In this document: positions 57,796 through 64,000 of the stretch, one piece after another
How positions within the stretch are numbered: position 1 is the stretch's first letter
Layout: each line of letters begins with the position of its first letter
Assembly: GCA_030446715.1 (NCBI GenBank)
Contig: JAUJMU010000001.1
Span: 907,297 to 971,296, forward strand
Origin: Cytophagales bacterium
GTDB taxonomy: Bacteria > Bacteroidota > Bacteroidia > Cytophagales > 172606-1
Direction: 5' to 3'
Length of the DNA stretch: 64,000 nucleotides
Made by a program: the position numbers and the translations under genes
The notes under the pieces: model-generated
Database searches by the model: none
What the model was told of the DNA's origin: nothing
Seen by the model: the letters and a program-made list of their open reading frames with translations, nothing else

Positions 57796-59417
57796 TTACT
57801 TCCTGCGCAAATCCACTTCGGCCAGCAGTTTTACGTCCGGGTCAGGGATGAGATTGGCGGGAGCAGATTCTGTCTTAATCCGGAACGTCTTTTCCTTCCC
57901 ATTCATCTGGACGGTTTCTTTCTTCAGCAGTTTACCTGCGGCATTGTACAGGCCGATTTCCAGCGGAAATGAAAAAGGTGCTCCCGGGCCTTCCTGCTGT
58001 AACCCGATTACCACCTCCTTTGCCTTGTCGTCGTAGGACCACGTGCCGGTAAGCCGCGGATGGCCGGGCGTGTACAGCCACTGTTTAAAAAAGCCGGACA
58101 GGTCTTTGCCTGAAGCCTCTTCCATTACTTTCTGAAAGTCCTCGGTAGTGGCGTTGCCGTTCCGGTAGCGGCTGTAGTAGTTCCGGATGCCCTGCCAGAA
58201 AGCTCTTTCACCGGTCTGGCCACGGAGCATGTGCAGCGTCCAGGCTCCTTTTTCGTACGAGTTGGCATTCAGCAGGCCCATCAGGTCCCGGGGTTGGCTG
58301 ATTACCACCGGATCATCGGGCGCCTTGCGGGCGTAGTCAAATACTTTCTTCCGCTGTTCGGTCAGGTGCTTTGCCAGTCGGGCCGGTCCGTAGGCGTGCC
58401 CCATGTACACGTAAGCCATGTAGGAGGCAAAACCTTCACTCAGCCACACGTGCGGCCAGTCGCGTTCCGTTACGGAGTTGCCGAACCACTGGTGTGCAAT
58501 TTCGTGGGCAATCAGCCGCTCCATATCCGGATTTTGCTTTCCGTGAATGGCATCTTCATTGTAAAAGATATTGCCGGCATTTTCCATTCCCCCGAACCGG
58601 GTCTTGGACTGTACATTGGCCAGTTTCTCGTAGGGATAAGGGCCGATGAGGCTATCCATGAAGGAAACGATGCGCACGGCCGGGGCGTAGTCAAAAAGCC
58701 TGCGTCGAGGTCCTGCGGGTATACCCAGCTCTGCACAGAAATACTGCGGAGGGTATCTACATACTGCACCGCAAACCGGGACGCGCCGATTACCATCACT
58801 TTGGTAGGGATGGGTACCCTTTCTACCCAATGGGTGAGCCGCTGCTCCCGGGGCAGGTTCGTATCTTCTCTCAGCAGTCCGTTTGCTATAACCTGATAAT
58901 GGAGCGGGGCTGTCACGACAAATTCGCAGGTAGCTTTGTCCGCCGGATGGTCTACTACAGGCAGCCAGTGCCGGGCCCGGTTCGGCCAGTTGTCACCAAA
59001 AAAGGTCCGGTTACCGAACTTATTCTTCGAAATCACCAGCCCGTCGGCAGGAATGCCGGAGTAGATAATGGTAAACGTTTGATTTTCTCCTTTGCCGGGC
59101 GCAGCCGTCAGCGGAATCCGCAGCACATGATTGGTGTGGGTAAAAGACACTTTCTTTCCGTTGCCGCGAACTTCACTGACGGTCATACCGGTTCCGGCTG
59201 GTTTTTGTCCTTCTCCGATCAGGTCCAGCCGCAATTCCTTCACCCCCGGCTCCGTGAACTGTGCTGTTACTTCGGTTTGGGCCACAATGCGGTCGGTAGA
59301 ATCACTCAGCGTGAGGCGAAAAACGTAATGCTGCACATTTACGCCAGCCTGCGGCTGGGCAGCTAGCGGCAGGAGAGAAGCTACGGCAAAGAGAAAGAGC
59401 GTCAGGAGGTGCTTCAT
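57796..59417 (-). CDS. M1-family aminopeptidase, frameshifted at 58693-58697
   Basis: A signal peptide (HLLTLFLFAVASLLPLAAQPQ) is followed by the N-terminal beta domain (NVQHYVFRLTLSDSTDRIV, LPVVDHPADKATCEFVV). The frame is lost at GGCTTTTTGAC; T6 instead of T5 reads DAGFFDYAPAVRIVSF and continues to FGGMENAGNIFYNED (exopeptidase GxMEN) and HEIAHQWFGN...LSEGFASY (HExxH-x18-E zinc site). The C-terminal part has a DUF3458-like end (FKQWLYTPGHPRLTGTWSY). About 540 residues repaired. Acts in the periplasm on N-terminal residues of peptides. A short M1 protein without the ERAP1-like C domain. Confidence 0.88.
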
Positions 59418-59431
59418 ATCGGAGAGGGCAA

Positions 59432-59459
59432 TAAAAAAGGTGGATTAAACAATCCACCT
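59432..59459 (-). terminator. Terminator of the PorT-like gene
   Basis: AGGTGGATT / AATCCACCT stem with a 4-base loop, followed on the minus strand by TTTTTT. Confidence 0.8.
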
Positions 59460-59545
59460 CATTAAATTAAAGAACGGCTTTGGTCCGGCCAACTTTATAC
59501 CAGACGTGGTCTGCTGACTGAGAACTTGTGTCTTTTCAGGTCAGG

Positions 59546-60244
59546 CTAGTAGTTTTTGCCCACCCCAAATCCATAAGAAAGATTCAGGGTAATCGCTGAA
59601 TTGCGCAGTGAGTTATTGGGATTTTTAGTGATGTCGGTGAGGCCGTAGGTGTACCGGGCATCCAGCAGGACACGCTTGCCGGGTGCTACTTCAAAGTTGA
59701 GCGCAAAGCCACCGGCAAAGCCCAGATCAGCTGGCCGGATCTGGTCAGTAATATCCCTGTCACCGGAAATGGTTTCCGGCTCAAAATTTTTTGATTTTGC
59801 ATTGAGCCGGAGTCCAACGGATGGGCCAATAAAGAAGTTTGGCCGGAAATTACCGCTGAGAGTCAAAAAATAGCGGGCCAGTACCGGAATCTCAAAGTAA
59901 TTGATGCGTTCAGTGTAAGAATACTTATTGCTGCCAAGAACCGGATCATTCGGATCAAGGACAATAAATGTAATGTCCTTAACCCGAGCCCCTTTCTGGG
60001 AGTATAGCAAATCAGCCGAAATACCGAAGTGATTAATGCTGCTGTACATCACAAAGCCGCCGACGCTCCAGCCGGGCACCCATTTCTCATTCTCGATGTC
60101 ACCCACCAGAGTAGATATATTGGCTCCTACGCGTGGACCAATACTCCACCGTTGTTGGGAAAAAGCGGGACTTACGCTGCCAAGGATCATAAGCAATACG
60201 GCGGCAAGAAGGCTGGTCCGGAGATTCAAATTTTGTTTTGTCAT
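59546..60244 (-). CDS. PorT-family outer-membrane beta-barrel protein
   Basis: 232 residues. Signal peptide (LAAVLLMILGSVSPAFSQ), then RWSIGPRVGANISTLVGD, FVMYSSINHFGISADLLYSQKGARV, YFEIPVLARYFLTLSGNFRPNFFIGPSVGLRLNAK and the final strands LDARYTYGLTDI and AITLNLSYGFGVGK. This is the PorT/OMP_b-brl_2 pattern of Bacteroidota. It forms a single-gene unit with its own terminator downstream and the ruvB terminator upstream. PorT-like proteins are connected with gliding and secretion in some species; not testable here. Confidence 0.82.
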   Translation of the reverse strand: MTKQNLNLRTSLLAAVLLMILGSVSPAFSQQRWSIGPRVGANISTLVGDIENEKWVPGWSVGGFVMYSSINHFGISADLLYSQKGARVKDITFIVLDPNDPVLGSNKYSYTERINYFEIPVLARYFLTLSGNFRPNFFIGPSVGLRLNAKSKNFEPETISGDRDITDQIRPADLGFAGGFALNFEVAPGKRVLLDARYTYGLTDITKNPNNSLRNSAITLNLSYGFGVGKNY

Positions 60245-60321
60245 GGTTTTTAAGGTTGAGTGATTTGCTGGCTTTTTACTGATGCCATTTGGTTGGGGTT
60301 ACAATATTGCCGCAAAAAACG

Positions 60322-60357
60322 GAAAGCGGCAAGAGCATCAAGGCTCCTGCCGCTTTC
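60322..60357 (-). terminator. Terminator of ruvB
   Basis: GAAAGCGGCAAGAGC / GGCTCCTGCCGCTTTC stem and a 5-base loop, 30 bases after the ruvB stop; the minus strand ends CCGTTTTTTGCGG. Confidence 0.85.
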
Positions 60358-60386
60358 GGGCATTATTCAAAAAAGGGTGAGTTGCA

Positions 60387-61418
60387 TCAGTCAAACAGCA
60401 CGCCGGCAGTGTGCCGGGGCGGTACGATCCCGAGGTGCTTGTAGGCCAGTTCAGTAGCTTCCCTGCCGCGGGAGGTACGCTTGATGTATCCTTCCTGAAT
60501 CAGGAACGGCTCATACACTTCCTCAATGGTTTCGGCTTCTTCACCGCAGGCCGTGGCAATGGTGGACAGACCCACCGGACCGCCTTTGAACTTTTCAATA
60601 ATCGTAGTCAGAATCCGGTTGTCCATATCGTCCAGGCCGTGTTTGTCCACGTCCAGGGCATTGAGGGCCATCCCGGCAATGCCCACCGTAATGACGCCAT
60701 TGCCTTTTACCTGGGCGAAATCGCGTGTACGGCGCAGCAGGTTATTGGCAATACGGGGCGTACCGCGGCTGCGGCGGGCAATTTCAAAAGCGGCATCCTC
60801 GTCAATGGGCGTACTGAGCAGGTGCGCCGACCGCTTCACGATGGACGACAGCAGCTCAGCGTTGTAGTACTCCAGCCGGGCATTGATGCTGAAGCGGGCC
60901 CGCAGCGGCGCAGTCAGCAGGCCGGCCCGCGTAGTGGCACCGATCAGCGTAAACGGGTTCAGACTGATTTGCACGGAACGGGCATTGGGGCCGGAGTCCA
61001 GCAGAATGTCAATCTTGTAATCTTCCATCGCCGAGTACAGGTACTCTTCCACGATGGGGTTCAGCCGGTGAATCTCGTCAATGAACAGCACCTCGTGCGA
61101 TTCCAGGTTGGTGAGCAGCCCGGCAAGGTCACCGGGTTTGTCGAGCACCGGCCCGGAGGTCATTTTGATGCCCGTATTCAGTTCGTTGGCGATGATGTGC
61201 GACAGCGTGGTTTTGCCCAAACCGGGAGGGCCGTGCAGCAGCACGTGGTCCAGGGCCTCGGCCCGGCCGCGGGCTGCCGTTACAAAAACGCGGAGGTTTT
61301 CCACCACTTTGTCCTGACCCGCAAAATCCTCGAAGGACAATGGACGCAGGGCTTTTTCTATTTCCTTTTCCGTGGCAGACATGCTGTCATTACTGCCTTT
61401 CAGAATCTCTTTTCGCAT
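60387..61418 (-). CDS. ruvB: Holliday junction DNA helicase RuvB
   Basis: AAA+ motor that drives branch migration with RuvA. The ATG at 61418 ([20 protein letters not shown]) gives 343 residues. Walker [11 protein letters not shown], Walker [10 protein letters not shown], sensor 1 GATTRAG, sensor 2 [17 protein letters not shown] and the C-terminal winged helix ([21 protein letters not shown]). All are standard. ruvA and ruvC are not in the window, as is common in Bacteroidota. Ends with a strong terminator. Confidence 0.96.
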   Translation of the reverse strand: MRKEILKGSNDSMSATEKEIEKALRPLSFEDFAGQDKVVENLRVFVTAARGRAEALDHVLLHGPPGLGKTTLSHIIANELNTGIKMTSGPVLDKPGDLAGLLTNLESHEVLFIDEIHRLNPIVEEYLYSAMEDYKIDILLDSGPNARSVQISLNPFTLIGATTRAGLLTAPLRARFSINARLEYYNAELLSSIVKRSAHLLSTPIDEDAAFEIARRSRGTPRIANNLLRRTRDFAQVKGNGVITVGIAGMALNALDVDKHGLDDMDNRILTTIIEKFKGGPVGLSTIATACGEEAETIEEVYEPFLIQEGYIKRTSRGREATELAYKHLGIVPPRHTAGVLFD

Positions 61419-61669
61419 GAAAATATGGTTTGCCAGAGCCCGCAACTGCCGCATGGAAGAGGCGATGAATTACGTTCGTTTCTGCCTTTCCCGCCGGATG
61501 ATACGGCTCCGGACGGATAAGTTACAAGCCCTGCTGTTTCCTCTAATTTACGCAGAAAATCGCATTTTTACGCCATTTTCTGCCCTTAAACATCAGCACC
61601 GTTTACGTCAATTCTGAGCCATATCTTCTTTGTTGCCGTATATTGGGCTTTACTGCTTTTATCCGGAAA

Positions 61670-62452
61670 ATGCCAGTGAAGCAATCAAAAGAATTACAAT
61701 CTGAAGAGTGGTTCACGCAGTGGTTCAACTCCCCTTACTACCACATTCTTTACAAGGACCGTGACCAGCACGAGGCCCGGTTGTTTATTGATAATCTGGC
61801 TAGATTTCTGGACTTCAGCCCTAAAAATAAAATCCTTGACCTTGCCTGTGGCCGGGGCCGCCATTCAGTGTACCTGAATTCGGGAGGATTTGACGTAACC
61901 GGCATTGACCTGTCTCCCAAAAACATTGCTTACGCCCGGCAATATGAAAATGACCGCCTGCACTTTTACGTCCACGACATGCGGGAGCCTTTCCAAGACA
62001 ATGTATTCTGCCACGTGCTGAATCTTTTCACCAGCTTTGGCTATTTCCGTACGGAAGGCGAGAATGTTAATGTGATCTGTTCGGCCACACGGGCCCTGCG
62101 GAAAGGCGGTAAACTGGTTATTGACTTCATGAATACCGACAAGATTATCAGCGGTTTGCAGCCCTACCAGGTAAAGGAGGTAGAAGGCATCCGTTTCCGG
62201 ATTTCCAAAACGGTGCAGGCCCGGGTTATTGTCAAGGATATTCACTTTGCTGACAAAGGCGGGACGTACCACTTTCAGGAGCGGGTAAAGGCCATTACTT
62301 ACGAAGATTTTTTGAGTTATTTTGACATGGCTGATCTGGAGGTGCTGCACACGTTCGGCGACTACCACCTCAACCCCTACCACCCCGACACCTCCGACCG
62401 GATGATATTCGTGACCCGCAAGCCGGATGGGGAGACTTTCGGGAAGTTGTAA
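61670..62452 (+). CDS. Class I SAM-dependent methyltransferase
   Basis: 260 residues from the ATG at 61670 (MPVKQSKELQSEEWFTQWFNSPYYHILYKDRD, given in part). Motif I: ILDLACGRGRHSVYL; motif II: VTGIDLSPKNIAYA; motif IV: HVLNLFTSFGYF. The N-terminal WFNSPYYHILYKDRD and C-terminal HLNPYHPDTSDRMIFV are typical of a Bacteroidota group related to cyclopropane-fatty-acid-like and tellurite-resistance-type methyltransferases. Substrate unknown. 38 bases upstream of the Rpn nuclease gene, but function link unlikely. Confidence 0.85.
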   Translation: MPVKQSKELQSEEWFTQWFNSPYYHILYKDRDQHEARLFIDNLARFLDFSPKNKILDLACGRGRHSVYLNSGGFDVTGIDLSPKNIAYARQYENDRLHFYVHDMREPFQDNVFCHVLNLFTSFGYFRTEGENVNVICSATRALRKGGKLVIDFMNTDKIISGLQPYQVKEVEGIRFRISKTVQARVIVKDIHFADKGGTYHFQERVKAITYEDFLSYFDMADLEVLHTFGDYHLNPYHPDTSDRMIFVTRKPDGETFGKL

Positions 62453-62490
62453 CTATTGATACCAACAGGAACAATAGTTATTTTTACAGG

Positions 62491-63237
62491 ATGAGCAACT
62501 TGGGGAAATACATCAATCCATTCACTGATTTTGGTTTCAAGAAGCTCTTTGGCACTGAGTTCAATAAGGAACTGCTGGTTGATTTTCTCAATCAGGTGCT
62601 GGGCGAGAGGGAGCAGGTCAGGGACCTGACGTACCTGAACACGGAGAAAGGAGGAAGGACCGAACGGGACCGGAAGGCAGTCTTTGACCTTTACTGCGAA
62701 AATGAGCAGGGGGAGAAGTTCATCATTGAACTGCAGAATGTGTACCAGCAGTTCTTCAAAGACCGCAGTATCTACTACGCCACCTTTCCCCTCCAGGAGC
62801 AGGCTTCCAAAGGCAGAGAGTGGGACTATTGCCTTAAGGCTGTTTACACCTACCTGGAGATGCCTAAATTCAGGAAGCAGGAGGAGGATCTTGTTACCCA
62901 CTTTGATAAGTGGATGTATGTGCTCCGCAATCTGCCACGCCTGCAGGACCGGCCGCGGAAGCTACAGGAAAAGATATTTGAGAAACTTTTTGCCGAAGCT
63001 GAATTAGCCAGACTAACCCCAGAAGATATGAGCACTTACCAGAAAAGCCTCAAAGTGTACCGCGACAACAAGAATACGATGGATTACGCTATAAAAACTG
63101 CAGTAGATGCAGCAGTAGATGCAGCTACAAGGCAAAGGAACATTGAAATTGCTCTAGAGCTGAAGAAACTCAACCTGCCCGTTGAGCAGATTGTCCAGGT
63201 AACTAAGTTGACCAAGGAGGAAATTGAGAAGCTTTAA
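62491..63237 (+). CDS. Rpn family recombination-promoting nuclease (PD-(D/E)XK transposase-like)
   Basis: 248 residues. The N-terminal nuclease fold begins INPFTDFGFKKLFGTEFNKELLVDFLNQVL and has active residues D66 (AVFDLYC), E80 and Q82 (FIIELQN), the D...ExQ form usual in this family. Helical middle (AVYTYLEMPKF, WMYVLRNLPRL). From about residue 185 a helical tail with SLKVYRDNKNTMDYAI and LTKEEIEKL. Rpn proteins nick DNA and in E. coli have been reported as anti-phage toxins inhibited by a small protein translated from inside the same gene. A matching internal ATG exists here at codon 197 (63079; MDYAIK), 52 residues to the stop. A free copy of the tail follows at 63272. Confidence 0.88.
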   Translation: MSNLGKYINPFTDFGFKKLFGTEFNKELLVDFLNQVLGEREQVRDLTYLNTEKGGRTERDRKAVFDLYCENEQGEKFIIELQNVYQQFFKDRSIYYATFPLQEQASKGREWDYCLKAVYTYLEMPKFRKQEEDLVTHFDKWMYVLRNLPRLQDRPRKLQEKIFEKLFAEAELARLTPEDMSTYQKSLKVYRDNKNTMDYAIKTAVDAAVDAATRQRNIEIALELKKLNLPVEQIVQVTKLTKEEIEKL

Positions 63238-63271
63238 CATTCTGTAAAGTTTGCCATGCTGACAGAATATT

Positions 63272-63501
63272 AACTTTATCAGTTAAGCCTGAAAACGTAT
63301 CGCGATAACAAAAACGCAATGGATTACGCGATCAGCGTCGCTGCTGAAGAAGCCAGACAGAAGGCCCTGCAAGAGGGAGTGCAGCAAGGCTTACAACAGG
63401 CAATGCTCAAAGTCGCATCCGAAATGAAAAGGGAAGGAGATTCTGCCGAAAAGATTGCCCGGGTTGCCGGCCTTACAAAAGAGCAGATTGAGAAGCTGTA
63501 G
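63272..63501 (+). pseudogene. Orphan Rpn C-terminal tail; possible stand-alone small ORF from 63319
   Basis: Open text LYQLSLKTYRDNKNAMDYAIS matches the tail of the preceding nuclease (SLKVYRDNKNTMDYAIK) and ends in the same LTKEQIEKL. The nuclease domain of this second copy is absent; a TAA stands just before LYQ. An ATG at 63319, at the same place as the internal ATG of the first gene, would give a 60-residue protein with a Gln/Ala-rich helix (ALQEGVQQGLQQAMLKVASEM) and the REGDSAEKIARVAGLTKEQ motif. Either the leftover of a tandem paralogue or an independent small regulator of Rpn. Confidence 0.6.
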
Positions 63502-63575
63502 CCATTCCCGGGCTTGCCCGGCACAGTACAGTACGACTGCCGGCATCACTTTACCTTTTCATCATTCAGCTATAA

Positions 63576-63606
63576 AAAAGCCCGGCTGCTGTAGCAGGCC
63601 GGGCTG
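63576..63606. terminator. Bidirectional terminator
   Basis: AAAAGCCCGGC-TGCT pairs with AGCAGGCCGGGCT (one bulge) between convergent genes; an A-run precedes it, good for the minus-strand gene. Confidence 0.75.
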
Positions 63607-63627
63607 TCAATTTCTTGCGGAGGAGAT

Positions 63628-64000
63628 TTAACCCTGAATGAGTTCGATATCCTCCCCCAGCTGATTCCGGAATTTGTACTCCGTGATTCCCAGTGATGTA
63701 TCCTGCACGAGCTTGATCCAGGTCTTGTACTTCATAAACCACTTCATCCGCCGGGAGAACATGCCGTTGGTGAAGTAGGCGTGCAGGTAAGGATGCAGCG
63801 CAAGACTCACATTCCGCTCATTCTGCTTGGACACGATGAAATCAAGGTGATTTTCGATGATATCCGCTACCAGAATGCTCGCGGTGATTTTGCCGGTACC
63901 GCCGCACATGGGGCAGTTTTCGCCAGTGGTAATGTTCAGCTCCGGCCGTACCCGCTGCCGGGTAATCTGCATGAGGCCAAACTTGGAGAGGGGCAGAATC
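63628..64000 (-). CDS. Ribonuclease G/E, C-terminal part (gene runs off the window)
   Basis: The open frame continues past the window edge. The text ILPLSKFGLMQITRQRVRPEL is the DNase-I-like end of the Rng/Rne catalytic domain, followed by the zinc-link CPMCGGTGK and the small domain (VSLALHPYLHAYFTNGMFS), as in RNase G. In Bacteroidota these proteins process rRNA and mRNA. Stop at 63628-63630, with a terminator after it. Codons upstream (about 300-400) are outside the window, so RNase G versus E cannot be told, though the C-terminal end with no long disordered tail favours RNase G. Confidence 0.93.
   Translation of the reverse strand, partial: ILPLSKFGLMQITRQRVRPELNITTGENCPMCGGTGKITASILVADIIENHLDFIVSKQNERNVSLALHPYLHAYFTNGMFSRRMKWFMKYKTWIKLVQDTSLGITEYKFRNQLGEDIELIQG

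Overview
The window looks like a chromosome segment of an aerobic, gliding-type Bacteroidota, most probably order Cytophagales (Spirosoma/Dyadobacter-like). The pointers are: exact TAnnTTTG -7 promoter elements upstream of many genes and few Shine-Dalgarno sequences; a T9SS-type C-terminal sorting tail; PorV/PorT-like barrels and a GWxTD lipoprotein; VCBS/FG-GAP lipoproteins; a YidC with the large Bacteroidota periplasmic domain; and several intergenic repeat families. No tRNA, rRNA or CRISPR array was seen.

Layout. 0-2 kb: two-component signalling (end of a histidine kinase, a stand-alone receiver, a receiver-kinase hybrid). 2.1-3.5 kb: mtaB. 3.7-7.3 kb: three consecutive genes broken by many frameshifts (T9SS-tailed exported protein, MacB-type permease, 'asparagine synthetase B'-like protein). 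7.4-11.1 kb: miaE, a DUF3109 protein, glgX. 11.3-11.85 kb: IS3-family remnant. 11.9-13.2 kb: hemL. 13.6-15.1 kb: a PP2C phosphatase gene cut by a decayed IS5-like element with a TAA target duplication. 15.3-20.8 kb: TPR-receptor protein, yidC, pyrG. 21-24 kb: hicBA, ilvE, pduO-type cobalamin adenosyltransferase, CI/LexA-like repressor. 24-28 kb: small accessory genes and a second CI-like regulator. 28-31.2 kb: bioA, an AlbA_2 protein, bioB. 31.3-34.4 kb: PorV-like barrel overlapping a helix-hairpin-helix barrel protein. 34.5-37.5 kb: AT-richer lipoprotein, then a DUF1611 gene. 37.4-39.6 kb: two divergent glycosyltransferases. 40-44 kb: ahcY, nadD, gmk, anti-sigma, ECF sigma. 44.1-45.9 kb: GT2 + GT9 envelope-glycan pair. 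46.1-50.4 kb: two VCBS/FG-GAP lipoproteins. 50.4-55.2 kb: methyltransferase, 2OG-oxygenase, GWxTD protein, barrel, inositol oxygenase. 55-59.4 kb: truncated DinB, exported protein, orphan nuoH, M1 peptidase. 59.5-64 kb: PorT-like barrel, ruvB, methyltransferase, Rpn nuclease plus an orphan Rpn tail, end of RNase G.

Two cautions. First, at least ten frameshifts interrupt otherwise conserved genes; six of them read as loss of one base from a homopolymer, so residual sequencing error is a serious alternative to pseudogenisation. Second, most genes are housekeeping; the accessory candidates are the Rpn nuclease with a free-standing copy of its tail (62.5-63.5 kb), the IS-split PP2C gene, the CI-like regulator zone at 23.3-27.7 kb and the VCBS/cytochrome lipoprotein pair.
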